This document shows positions 38,251 through 47,776 of a DNA stretch of 64,000 bases, one piece after another. The notes under the pieces were generated by a model, which was not told the DNA's origin, made no database searches, and worked only from the letters and a program-made list of their open reading frames with translations. The DNA lies in NCBI RefSeq assembly GCF_014200505.1, contig NZ_JACHBX010000002.1, positions 310,001 to 374,000 of the forward strand. The letters are read 5' to 3'. The first letter of the stretch is position 1, and the number at the start of each line of letters is the position of its first letter. Made by a program: the position numbers and the translations under genes. The DNA is from Massilia aurea (GTDB taxonomy: Bacteria > Pseudomonadota > Gammaproteobacteria > Burkholderiales > Burkholderiaceae_D).

Positions 38251-39050
38251 GCGCCGCTACGTCATGGCGCGATTCGAGCTGCAATGTTCCGATGGCGTCA
38301 GCTTTGCAGCTTGCCGAGCTGGGAAAGTCACACACTGTCGACCGGCAGCTGTCTCATGGACTGGGTCGCGGCAAATGGTTACAAGCACAAGTTCGGATAA
38401 GCCGGGGCCGTAATCGGCATCGATTAGCTCGTTGAAATCTACAACCCGCATCGCATGGTTGAGCTTTGATTCCCAGTTCATGTCGGCAAGCAAATTTACG
38501 TTCATCGTAGGGTTCGGGATAATGAGGGACTGTCCGGTTTTGGCCGTTGTGGGTCACAGATCCGAAAGCCGCGACTGTCTCTTATTGCACGGTTCCGCTG
38601 CCCGATCTTCCACTCGTCGTTCAGTTGCTCCAGGCAGTCTGTGAGCAGCGAACCAGGTATGGCCTTGATCAGATGCATAAACGACGCGGCAAAATCATAG
38701 CAGTCATCACGGCCGAACAATTCGATCACTAAGCCAACCTCATTGACTGTTATCGCTTTGCAATGGCTCGGTAAAGCGCTTCGATCCCGTAGACCTGAGC
38801 GACTTCGGCGTCATCTTTCTCAGTAATGTTGAGCGCTTGAGAGCGGCTCCGCACGCCGTACTGTGCTTGTCCTGCATTGCTGCGGAAACAAGCAACCTAC
38901 GAACTTTATCTTGACTCGTCATCAACTGTTCATCTTTCATCCCTAAGCTGATCCTCGCAAGGCTGCAGTTTTCGTGTTTCCCTGACAACCGACCTGGATC
39001 AATCAAATGCAAATTTTCGATTCCGCGTTCGCATGCACAAAGGCGCACGC

Positions 39051-41228
39051 ATGAGCCGTCGCGACTTTCTCCGCACACTGGGCAAGACCAGTGGCGCTAG
39101 CGCCGTCCTTGCGACCTTTCCGCCATCCATACAGAAAGCCCTGGCCCTCCCCGCCAATCAGCGCACCCGTAGCCTGCAGGACGTCGAGCATATCGTCGTG
39201 CTGACGCAGGAAAACCGCAGTTTCGACCACTACTTTGGCACTCTGGAAGGGGTGCGCGGATTCGGTGATCCCTTTCCGATCCCGGTAATGGACCGCCAGA
39301 ACCTCTTCAATCGCAAGTCGGTCTTCGTGCAGCGCTCGGTTGGAGGCGCGCCGGTGCCGGGCCGGCCGAACTGGCCCCAGGGCCGCGCCATCGCGCCGTT
39401 CCGGCTCAACACAGTGCAGGACTTCCCGGTGATGCGCGTGGCCGGGACACCGCACGCCTGGCTGGATGCACAACTGGCGTGGGACAACGGACGAATGAAC
39501 GACTGGTGCACGGTCAAGCAGAACCACTCGATGGGCTACTACGCCGAGGCCGATATCCCTTTCCAGTTCGCGCTCGCGCGTGCCTTCACGATTTGCGACC
39601 ACTACCACTGCGCGACGCAAACCGGCACCAACACGAACCGCCTGTTCCTGTTCAGCGGCCACAACGATCCCCTTGCGGTGGCAGGCGGCCCCTCGACCGA
39701 CAACAGCCGCGACGACTTCAATCCGGATACGTCCACCGACTACCTGTGGACTACCTATCCTGAGCGCTTGCAAGCGGCCGGCATCAGCTGGCAGGTCTAT
39801 CAAAACATGGCGGACAACTTCACCGATAACTCGCTGGCAGGATTTCGCTCCTTCCGCAACGCGTGGTATCGCAGGCCCGGCTATTCGCAAGCGCTGCGCG
39901 ACCGAGGCACTAGCACACGCGACCTCGACCTGCTCAAAGCCGACGTGCTGGCCAACCGACTGCCGCAGGTCAGCTGGGTCGTGGCCACAGCCGAAGGCTC
40001 CGAACACCCGGGTCCCTCGAGCCCCGCTTCGGGCGCTGACTACATCGCGCGCGTGCTCGACGCCCTGACGGCCAATCCCGACAGCTGGAGCAAGACGGTC
40101 CTGATTATCAACTTCGACGAGAACGACGGCTTCTTCGACCACATGCCGCCGCCGTCGGTCCCGGCTTACACGGATAACGGCGCCAACTCTGCACAGTCCC
40201 AGCTCGCGGGCGCGTCGACGGTCGATACGACCGGCGAATACCATCATGTGCTTAACGGCGCCGACGCACGCACGCACCACCGCCCCTACGGGCTCGGGCC
40301 GCGCGTGCCGATGTACGTCATCTCGCCCTGGACCAAGGGCGGCTGGGTGAACTCGCAGGTCTTCGACCACACCTCGGTGTTGCGCTTTATCGAGGCGCGT
40401 TTCGGCGTGCGCGAACCGCTCATCAGCGCATGGCGTCGCGCGGTGAGCGGCAACCTGCTGTCCTGCTTCGACTTCACCAACCCGAACGACAACGGCTTCG
40501 CGCAGCTGCTGCCAGAAACGGCGTCGAGGCGCGCAATGGCGATGGGCCTGCCGAACACCAAGGTGCCCACGACGCCGGCCACGCTGGCAGCGCCCGTCCA
40601 GGCAGCCGGTGTGCGGCCGGCACGCGCCCTGCCCTACGAGCTCCAGGTACAGGCCCAGGTGCCGGCCGGGGGCGGCCAGGTAGTGCTCGACTTCGAAAAC
40701 CTCGGCGAAGCCGGAGCGGTGTTCCATGTGTACGACCGTCTCGCGCTAGACCAGATCCCGCGTCGCTATACCGTCGAACCTGGGAAACAGCTGCAAGGCC
40801 GCTGGAACACCGCGACCGGTTACGACCTGTGGATATTGGGACCGAACGGCTTCCACCGCCACATCGTCGGGGATGTGCGCGGCGCAGTCACCGCAGGATG
40901 GCCGGAAATGCGTATGCGCGCCGACCGCAGGGCTGGCGAACTGGTAATCGATCTGGTTAACAACGGCGCGCAGCCCTGCACCTTCCAGCTCGCCGCCAAC
41001 AAGTACTACGCAAACAAGCCAATGGAAATGCGAGTCGTCGCACGCTCGACGAGCACGATCCGGTTGCCGCTGGCATCGAGCTCCAACTGGTACGACTACA
41101 GCTTGCGCGTGAACGGCCTGCCAGGCTGGCTGCGCCGCTTTGCCGGCCATCTGGAAAACGGCTCGCCGTCAATCAGCGACCCGGCAATGCGCGGGGCCGC
41201 CCAACTCGACCAGTACCGCGTCGTTTGA
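39051..41228 (+). CDS. Tat-exported phosphocholine-type phospholipase C
   Basis: 725 aa. Twin-arginine signal MSRRDFLRTLGKTSGAS. The catalytic phosphoesterase domain has VVLTQENRSFDHYFGTLEGV near residue 48, CATQTGTNTNRLFLFSG near residue 190 and INFDENDGFFDHMPPP near residue 355. Two C-terminal beta-rich domains (residues about 510-725) follow, as in PlcN/PlcH. The start at 39051 has AAAGG seven bases upstream; 39033 is also in frame. It releases phosphocholine from lipids. It is 18 bases before a PEP-CTERM gene. Confidence 0.88.
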   Translation: MSRRDFLRTLGKTSGASAVLATFPPSIQKALALPANQRTRSLQDVEHIVVLTQENRSFDHYFGTLEGVRGFGDPFPIPVMDRQNLFNRKSVFVQRSVGGAPVPGRPNWPQGRAIAPFRLNTVQDFPVMRVAGTPHAWLDAQLAWDNGRMNDWCTVKQNHSMGYYAEADIPFQFALARAFTICDHYHCATQTGTNTNRLFLFSGHNDPLAVAGGPSTDNSRDDFNPDTSTDYLWTTYPERLQAAGISWQVYQNMADNFTDNSLAGFRSFRNAWYRRPGYSQALRDRGTSTRDLDLLKADVLANRLPQVSWVVATAEGSEHPGPSSPASGADYIARVLDALTANPDSWSKTVLIINFDENDGFFDHMPPPSVPAYTDNGANSAQSQLAGASTVDTTGEYHHVLNGADARTHHRPYGLGPRVPMYVISPWTKGGWVNSQVFDHTSVLRFIEARFGVREPLISAWRRAVSGNLLSCFDFTNPNDNGFAQLLPETASRRAMAMGLPNTKVPTTPATLAAPVQAAGVRPARALPYELQVQAQVPAGGGQVVLDFENLGEAGAVFHVYDRLALDQIPRRYTVEPGKQLQGRWNTATGYDLWILGPNGFHRHIVGDVRGAVTAGWPEMRMRADRRAGELVIDLVNNGAQPCTFQLAANKYYANKPMEMRVVARSTSTIRLPLASSSNWYDYSLRVNGLPGWLRRFAGHLENGSPSISDPAMRGAAQLDQYRVV

Positions 41229-41246
41229 TCTTTACAAGGAGCTTTT

Positions 41247-41927
41247 ATGAAGTCTCGATTTCTTGTTGCCGCGGCTTTGTTCGCCGTGGCTTGCAGCGGC
41301 CAGGCCGCAGCCATCTACCGTCAGAACCTCATTGTCAATGGCGATGCCGAAGCGGGCATGAACGGCTGGACGGGCTACCCGGACTACAACATGGTCCAGT
41401 CGGTGAACTATGGCAGCAACTGGGTGCTGCCCAGTCAGCCTGGCCCGGCCGATCGCGGCAGCAACATGTTTGCCGGGCTGGGACAGTATGCCGTCGGCTT
41501 CCAGACACTCGACTTGAGCGTGTCGACGACCACGAAGATCTCGTATTCCCTGAGCGGCTGGCTTGGCGGTTGGGCCGACCAGGACGATAACGCCTTGTTC
41601 TACGTGCAGTTTCTTGATGACCTCGACAACGAGATAGGCAGCTCCGCGATCGGTCCCGTCACCCCGGCGGATCGCGGCAACCAGACCGGCCTGTACTATC
41701 GCGAGGCAGCGGGATTCATGCCTACCGGAACCCGCAAGCTGTCCTTCTGGCTATCAATGGAGCGCCTCGTCTCGGGCGACAACGATGGCTATGCCGATAA
41801 TCTGTCATTCGTCCTGCTGGAGCCCGTTAACGAGGTGCCGGAACCGGCCATGGCGTCGATCTTCCTGCTTGGCGCCGGCATGCTGGGGTGGTCACGCCGC
41901 CACAGGAACCCGGCCAGCAAGGCGTAA
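41247..41927 (+). CDS. PEP-CTERM sorting-signal protein
   Basis: 226 aa. N-terminal signal peptide (MKSRFLVAAALFAVACSGQA). The middle part resembles a carbohydrate-binding-like jelly roll (LIVNGDAEAGMNGWTGYPD). The C-terminus is a PEP-CTERM tail: VPEP, hydrophobic AMASIFLLGAGMLGW, then SRRHR. Such proteins are processed by exosortase and placed on the cell surface or in the matrix. The close spacing to the phospholipase gene suggests co-expression. Confidence 0.85.
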   Translation: MKSRFLVAAALFAVACSGQAAAIYRQNLIVNGDAEAGMNGWTGYPDYNMVQSVNYGSNWVLPSQPGPADRGSNMFAGLGQYAVGFQTLDLSVSTTTKISYSLSGWLGGWADQDDNALFYVQFLDDLDNEIGSSAIGPVTPADRGNQTGLYYREAAGFMPTGTRKLSFWLSMERLVSGDNDGYADNLSFVLLEPVNEVPEPAMASIFLLGAGMLGWSRRHRNPASKA

Positions 41928-42080
41928 TCGGGGCCATGCAGATTCGTAATGCAGGGGCAGGCTGGAATCGACCCAAAGCGGACGCTGCGCGCTGCTCGAC
42001 AGCGGGTACTGGTGTTGGAAAACTACCAAGGTAACTGGGCGCCGCACACGAAGCGTTTCAAGATGGGCCTGCTGTAACCG

Positions 42081-42473
42081 TTACGGCATCCGGTGCAGCG
42101 CGCAGAGCTTGTTGCCGTCCGGGTCGCGTACGTATGCAAGGCAGACGCCGCCGGCCGGCGTGTCGCGCACGCCTGGCGGCTGTTCGATCGATTAGCCGCC
42201 ATGGGCGACTGCCACGTCGTGGAAAGCTTGCACCTGCTCCGGCGAGCTGCACTTGAAGCCGACAGTCGCGCCGTTGGCCACAGTCGCCGGTTCATCGTTG
42301 ATTGGCTCGCTGACGCAGAAGCTGCTGCCGTTATGGGTGTAGAACAGGCGCGTATGGCCCGATGCAGCCACGTTGCGGATGGGTTCGCTGGCGCCGAGGA
42401 GGCCAAGGACGGCATCGTAAAATTGTTTGGAGCGGTCGATGTCATTGGTGCCGACCATGATGTGATTGAGCAT
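42081..42473 (-). pseudogene. VOC/glyoxalase-family protein with an in-frame stop
   Basis: The frame from ATG 42473 (AGGAGG five bases upstream) to the TAA at 42081 encodes a full VOC-superfamily protein of about 130 residues: MLNHIMVGTNDIDRS at the start, AYVRDPDGNKLCALHRMP at the end. A TAA codon at 42192-42194 interrupts it after VAVAHGG. The downstream part (SIEQPPGVRDTPAGG) is intact and in the same frame, so this is a single nonsense change. The truncated 93-residue product would lack the last metal-binding strand. Confidence 0.75.
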
Positions 42474-42761
42474 ATTGCCTCCTGATTTATAACGGCGGTA
42501 TGGTAGCGCGGTAGCGGCTTGGTTGCACGAATCGTGCCCGTTTGGCGGTGCAGCATGGTAGCGGGATAAGCTCACGGTATGACTGCCCAACAAAACCAAA
42601 GTACCGGACGACCTAAGTGCACCATGTCATCCTCGGTTTGGAATGCATGATTTGAGCGTGTCCCAAGGTCTGCTTTTGGCAAGCGGCCGGTCAGTATGGC
42701 TTAGTGTACAAACATGTTGCCGCCAGACGAAGTAACAGATTTTGTCATGCGTTCTAACCTG

Positions 42762-44402
42762 TCAGGCCTGCTGCGCCGTCGGCGCGCCAGTGACCGGCTC
42801 CAGCAAGTGGCCACTCAACCAGCGCGCCACTTCCGCCGCCCTGCCCTCGATTTGCGGGCCAAAACCCTCCCTGGCCAGCAGCGCAATCCCGTTCGGATTA
42901 CGCAGCACGCCTTTCTGCAGCACCGGCCGGCCGCTGGTCGTATCGATGCAGATCGCGTCGAATCCCGCCTGCAGCAGCGGCGCGAGCACCAGATTGTGCG
43001 ACGACACCAACACCAGGTCGTGCCTCGACAACTGCTCGAGCACCGCAGCGGCAGCAGACACCGACTCGAGATGGTTTGTGCCGCGAAACACCTCGTCGAT
43101 CAGGCACACACCCGCCGGCTGGCCGGCTGCCTCGAGCAGTTCGCGGGCGCGCCGCAATTCCGCCATGTACAGGCTCTCGCCGCCGAGCAGCGAATCCTCG
43201 TTCTGCATGCTGGCGCGCACCGGCACCGCCGGCAGGCGCGCCCGCGTGGCGTAGCAAAAGCCGAACGCGCGCGCCGCAAGCAGGTTCAGGCCCACCATGC
43301 GCAGGAACGTGCTCTTGCCCGACGCGTTCTGGCCCGAGACGAACGCGCCGCGCTCCTGCAGCGACAATGACAGCGGCGTCGGCTGCGCCATCAACGGATG
43401 CACGCCATCCTCCAGCAGCAGTTCACGCGCCCCGCCACGTTCGGCCCAGCACCAGCGCGGCATCGCGCTCAGGTGCCGCGCCAGTGCCACGTCGGCTTCG
43501 AGGTTGGCGCACGCCAGATAGCACTCGCGCAGAAAAGCGCGCTGCCCGAACACGATGCGCGCCGTCCTGAAGTAATGCGCGATATTCCCGGCTGCGAACC
43601 AGTCGGCATACTGCCTGCCGCCCGGGATCATGCGCAGCGCGAATGGCCGGTCGAGGCGCACATGCAGACGAGCCGCGGCCGCGCGCGCCGCCACGAACGG
43701 TTCGGTCAACGCCCCACCGCCCTTGCCGAGCAGGCCAACGGTGGCAAGCAGCGCGCCCAGCGAGCGGATGGTCGCGGTCCAGCCCTCGATCTCTTGGTGA
43801 TAGCGGATCTGCAGCGCCATCAGCGGCGCGAGCGCAGCCAGCGTCAGCATCCAGCCCAGCGGCAATGTCACCAGCGCGGCGACCGACACCAGCAGCAGCA
43901 CCGGTAACAGCCACAACCAGCTTGACCACCACGGCGTCACGGGCGGCGTCTCGCTGAACAACAGCGCGGTGACGTCGACATCCGCATGGCGCAGCATCCG
44001 CAGTTGCGCGTGCAGCGCGGCCAGGTGCGCGGGGTCGGCGATCAGGCCTTGCAGGCGCGTGCGCTGGGCGCTGCAGGCGGCATCGTCCACGCCCGCGCGC
44101 AGGCGCCGGTGCAGTACCTGCCGGCCAAAGATGCTGGCATCGGGCGCCAGCTTGTCCTCGAACGATGGCAGCAGCAGATCGTCCCAGGTCTGGGCATCGA
44201 TGCTGGCACAGTTGGCACCATCCTGATCGTGCAGACGCCCGATATCCTGGGGCGTGAAGAAGTGGTTCGGAGGCGGCGCGGTCGATGGCGCCAGTGTGGC
44301 GATGGCGGAACGCCAGAGATGCTGCAGGTGGTCGAACGACGACAAGGTCAGTCCTGAAAAGAGCCGGCGGCGCCGGTTGCAAGGTGCATGTGCAGACGAC
44401 AT
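42762..44402 (-). CDS. Membrane-associated MutS-like ATPase
   Basis: 546 aa. The C-terminal MutS ATPase domain has Walker A SGQNASGKST near residue 375, Walker B VCLIDEVFRGTNHLES near residue 445 and SSHNLVL. Two hydrophobic segments (WSSWLWLLPVLLLVSVAALV and the next ~25 residues) lie around residues 160-205. The mismatch-recognition and connector domains of MutS are missing, so a role in mismatch repair is unlikely. The 288-base region after it (42474-42761) shows nothing I can name. The start at 44402 is a choice among several. Confidence 0.75.
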   Translation of the reverse strand: MSSAHAPCNRRRRLFSGLTLSSFDHLQHLWRSAIATLAPSTAPPPNHFFTPQDIGRLHDQDGANCASIDAQTWDDLLLPSFEDKLAPDASIFGRQVLHRRLRAGVDDAACSAQRTRLQGLIADPAHLAALHAQLRMLRHADVDVTALLFSETPPVTPWWSSWLWLLPVLLLVSVAALVTLPLGWMLTLAALAPLMALQIRYHQEIEGWTATIRSLGALLATVGLLGKGGGALTEPFVAARAAAARLHVRLDRPFALRMIPGGRQYADWFAAGNIAHYFRTARIVFGQRAFLRECYLACANLEADVALARHLSAMPRWCWAERGGARELLLEDGVHPLMAQPTPLSLSLQERGAFVSGQNASGKSTFLRMVGLNLLAARAFGFCYATRARLPAVPVRASMQNEDSLLGGESLYMAELRRARELLEAAGQPAGVCLIDEVFRGTNHLESVSAAAAVLEQLSRHDLVLVSSHNLVLAPLLQAGFDAICIDTTSGRPVLQKGVLRNPNGIALLAREGFGPQIEGRAAEVARWLSGHLLEPVTGAPTAQQA

Positions 44403-44567
44403 GGCGAACTTGCAAGAAGGAAAACGTTCCAATGGCGAAATTATCTTTTTTGCATAATGAACGCTCCTACAAACAATGTTCGTTTCCCAACATACCGAGG
44501 CGCTAAACACTGGCACGATGCCTTCTTGACCATCTTTATAACAATGTCCATGAAAGGCAGGCCCTCC

Positions 44568-46346
44568 ATGAAACGCGCTTCGCTCGCCGCCGCACTATGC
44601 CTCGTGTTCGGCTCCGCCACCGCCCAGCAGGGCGATGGCACGCAGTTCTCCACCAAGATCAACGTCTGGAAGCCCAACAAGGTCGAAGCGACGCCCGAGC
44701 GGATCCGTGCACTCAAGGCGCCGCCCGGCTTCACGGTGAGCGCGTTTGCAACCGGCCTGAAAAACGCCCGCATCATTGCTGTCGCGCCCAGCGGCGACAT
44801 TTATGTGAGCCGCCGTGACCAGGGCGACGTGCTGCTGCTGCGCGACACCAACAACGACGGCCGCGCCGACGGCGAACCGATCACGGTGGCCAACCGCGCC
44901 GGCGCGCATGGCCTGGCGATCCGCGACAACAAGCTGTATCTGGTGACGGTCAAGGAGCTGTTCGTGGCCGACATCCAGAAGGATGGCCGCCTGGGCGAAC
45001 TGAAGATGCTGATCGGCGACCTGCCCGACTCGGGCCAGCACCCGAACCGTACGATGGCGTTCGGCCCTGACGGCATGCTGTACCTGAGCGTGGGCAGCAC
45101 CTGCAATACCTGCAACGAGAGCAATCCCGAAAACGCCACGCTGCTGCGCATTTCGCCGGACGGCAAGCAGCGCACCATCTTTGCCAGCGGCCTGCGCAAC
45201 CTGATCGGCTACGCCTGGCATCCGACGACGGGCGAGCTGTGGGGCTTCGACCATGGCATCGACTTCCTGGGCGACGATGTGCAGGCCGAGGAGATCAACA
45301 AGATCGAACTGGGTAAACAGTATGGCTGGCCGCACGTGTATGGCGCCAATGAGATCTACCCGCAAAGCACGCCCGTGGGCGAGATCACCAAGGAGCAGTG
45401 GAAAGCACGCAGCACGCCGATGGTGCTCGGCTACACGGCGCACGCAGCGCCGATGCAATGGGTGTTCGGCGCCGGCAGCGCGTTCCCGGCCGAGTACCAG
45501 GGCGACGCCTTCGTCACGATGCGCGGCTCGTGGAACCGGGTGCCGGCATCGGGCTACGAGATCGTGCGCGTGCGCTATCAGAACGGCCAGCCGACGAAGG
45601 TCGAGCCGTTCGTCACGGGCTTCCTGACCGATGGCGGCAAGACCCACATCGCGCGCCCGGTCGGACTGGCGATGGCGAAGGACGGTTCGCTCTTGATGGC
45701 GGACGATGCCAACGGCGTGATCTATCGGGTCGCCTACACCGGCGGCAAGGCGACGGCGGCCACGCCGCCGAAGGCGCCAGCAGGCCCGCTCGAACAGCAA
45801 ACCAGCAAAGGCACCAATGTGCCGCTAGCGCTCAAGCGCCCCGAGACCGAGGCCAAGGGGCAAATGACCGTCTCGTCGCCAAGCTTTGCGGCCAACGGCA
45901 TGATGAACGAGCGCTATACCGAGTACGCCGATGGCGTCTCGCCGGCGCTGTCGTGGAAAGCGGTGGCCGGTGCGAAGTCGTACGTCATCATCGCGGAAGA
46001 CCCGGACGCCAAACCGGCCCTGCCCTTCGTGCACTGGGTGATGTGGAATATCCCGGCCAATGTCACGAGCGTGCCGGAAGGCGTGCAGGAGCAAGCCCGC
46101 CTGTCGGATCCGGATGGCGTGCTGCAGGGCCTGACGACGCGCGGTTCGCCGGGCTACTACGGGCCGAAGCCGCCACCGGGTGAAGCCGCGCACCGCTACC
46201 ACTTCCAGGTGATGGCGCTCGACACGATGCTGGACGTGCCATTCGGCGCCGACCGCGATCAGGTGCTCGCCGCGATGAAGGGCCATGTACTGGCCAAGGG
46301 CGAAGTCGTCGGCAAGTACGCGCAGAAGCAGAAGCCACAGAAGTAA
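44568..46346 (+). CDS. Sorbosone-dehydrogenase-like propeller fused to a PEBP domain
   Basis: 592 aa with a signal peptide (MKRASLAAALCLVFGSATAQ). Residues about 40-400 form a glucose/sorbosone dehydrogenase-type beta-propeller, usually PQQ-binding, with FATGLKNARIIAVAPSGDIY, GLRNLIGYAWHPTTGELWG and ARPVGLAMAKDGSLLMADD. Residues about 440-585 match the YbhB/YbcL phosphatidylethanolamine-binding protein family (SPALSWKAVAGAKSYVIIAE, PFVHWVMWNIPANV, GYYGPKPPPGEAAHRYHFQV). Probably periplasmic. It is divergent from the MutS-like gene. How the two domains work together is unknown. Confidence 0.82.
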   Translation: MKRASLAAALCLVFGSATAQQGDGTQFSTKINVWKPNKVEATPERIRALKAPPGFTVSAFATGLKNARIIAVAPSGDIYVSRRDQGDVLLLRDTNNDGRADGEPITVANRAGAHGLAIRDNKLYLVTVKELFVADIQKDGRLGELKMLIGDLPDSGQHPNRTMAFGPDGMLYLSVGSTCNTCNESNPENATLLRISPDGKQRTIFASGLRNLIGYAWHPTTGELWGFDHGIDFLGDDVQAEEINKIELGKQYGWPHVYGANEIYPQSTPVGEITKEQWKARSTPMVLGYTAHAAPMQWVFGAGSAFPAEYQGDAFVTMRGSWNRVPASGYEIVRVRYQNGQPTKVEPFVTGFLTDGGKTHIARPVGLAMAKDGSLLMADDANGVIYRVAYTGGKATAATPPKAPAGPLEQQTSKGTNVPLALKRPETEAKGQMTVSSPSFAANGMMNERYTEYADGVSPALSWKAVAGAKSYVIIAEDPDAKPALPFVHWVMWNIPANVTSVPEGVQEQARLSDPDGVLQGLTTRGSPGYYGPKPPPGEAAHRYHFQVMALDTMLDVPFGADRDQVLAAMKGHVLAKGEVVGKYAQKQKPQK

Positions 46347-46491
46347 ACCCTGACCGGCGGCCGTGTCCGCGGCCGCCCGAACGGACACCGCGGACAGCGG
46401 TGCCCGCGACTGTCCGCCATACCAATCAATGACTTAACGCCTGGCACGGATCGTGCAATAACGACCATTACACCGTCGTTACTGGACCACC

Positions 46492-47760
46492 ATGATCCCC
46501 GAACCATCCCGGCAGGACACCACCCTGACGCCGCCCCCGGCGCAACGATTCAAGCGCCGCGCCTTGATGATCGGCGCGGCTGCTGCGCTGGTCGCCGTCA
46601 GCGCCACGCTGTACGCTGCTTGGAACAACAGCGAACATAGCGTCTCGGCCAGCCGCATCCGCATCGCCGAGGTGGCGCGCGGCACGCTGGTGCGCGACGC
46701 CGCCGTCAATGGCCGCGTCGTCGCTGCCGTCAGTCCCACGCTGTATGCGACCGCACCGGCCACCGTCAACCTGAAGGTCGCCGCTGGCGACACGGTCAAG
46801 AAAGGCGACGTGCTGGCGCTGCTCGAATCGCCCGACCTGACCGATGCCCTGAAACGTGAAGTGTCGACCTGGGAGCAGCTCAAGGCCGAAGTCGCGCGCC
46901 AGCACATCCTGTCGCGCAAGCAGAAGCTGCTGGCCCAGCGCGAAGCCGACACCGCCGAGATCGACCGCCTGTCGGCCCAGCGCACGCTGGAGCGCTACGA
47001 CAGCGTCGGCCAGATCGGCATCATCGCCAAGATCGACTACCAGAAGGCCAAGGATGCGGTCAATTCGGCTGGCATCCGCGCTCGCCACGCCAGGCAGGCC
47101 GCCGCGCTCGAAGGCGACGACGTCGAACTGGCGATCAAGACCAAGACCAATGAACTCGAACGCCAGCGCCTGTCGATGGCCAACGCCCAGCGCCGCGTCG
47201 ACGAACTGACCGTGCGCGCGCCGGTCGATGGCTTCATCGGCACGCTTAATGTACAGAACCGGATGGTGGTCGCCGCCAACGCGCCGTTGATGACGCTGGT
47301 GGACCTGTCGCGGCTGGAGGTCGAACTGGAAGTGCCCGAAACCTACGCCGGCGACATGGGCCTGGGCATGCGCGCCGAGATCACCCTGCCGTCGGGGCGC
47401 GCCACCGGCACGCTGTCGGCGCTGTCGCCCGAGGTGGTCAAGAGCCAGGTGCTGGCGCGGGTGCGCTTCGATGGCGCGCAGCCGACCGGCCTGCGCCAGA
47501 GCCAGCGCGTCAGCGCGCGCCTGCTGATCGAGGAAAAACCGGACGTGCTGATGGTGCAGCGCGGCCCGTTCGTCGAAAACGAGGGCGGACGCCACGCCTA
47601 CGTGATGCACGACGGCGTGGCCGTACGCACGCCGATCCGGATCGGCGCCACCAGTATCTCGGCAGTTGAAATCATCGACGGCCTGAAAGCCGGCGACAAG
47701 GTGGTGGTGTCGGGCACCGATGCCTTCGACAATGCCGCACGCGTCTCAATCAATCAATGA
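46492..47760 (+). CDS. Periplasmic adaptor (HlyD/MacA-like) of an ABC exporter
   Basis: 422 aa. N-terminal membrane anchor (ALMIGAAAALVAVSATLYAA), lipoyl half-motifs (NLKVAAGDTVKKGDVLALL near residue 95 and VRAPVDGFIGTL near residue 240), a coiled-coil hairpin between them, then a beta-barrel. First gene of an operon with the ATPase, two permeases and a two-component system. Confidence 0.85.
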   Translation: MIPEPSRQDTTLTPPPAQRFKRRALMIGAAAALVAVSATLYAAWNNSEHSVSASRIRIAEVARGTLVRDAAVNGRVVAAVSPTLYATAPATVNLKVAAGDTVKKGDVLALLESPDLTDALKREVSTWEQLKAEVARQHILSRKQKLLAQREADTAEIDRLSAQRTLERYDSVGQIGIIAKIDYQKAKDAVNSAGIRARHARQAAALEGDDVELAIKTKTNELERQRLSMANAQRRVDELTVRAPVDGFIGTLNVQNRMVVAANAPLMTLVDLSRLEVELEVPETYAGDMGLGMRAEITLPSGRATGTLSALSPEVVKSQVLARVRFDGAQPTGLRQSQRVSARLLIEEKPDVLMVQRGPFVENEGGRHAYVMHDGVAVRTPIRIGATSISAVEIIDGLKAGDKVVVSGTDAFDNAARVSINQ

Positions 47761-47776
47761 ACCACGGAGCCAGACT

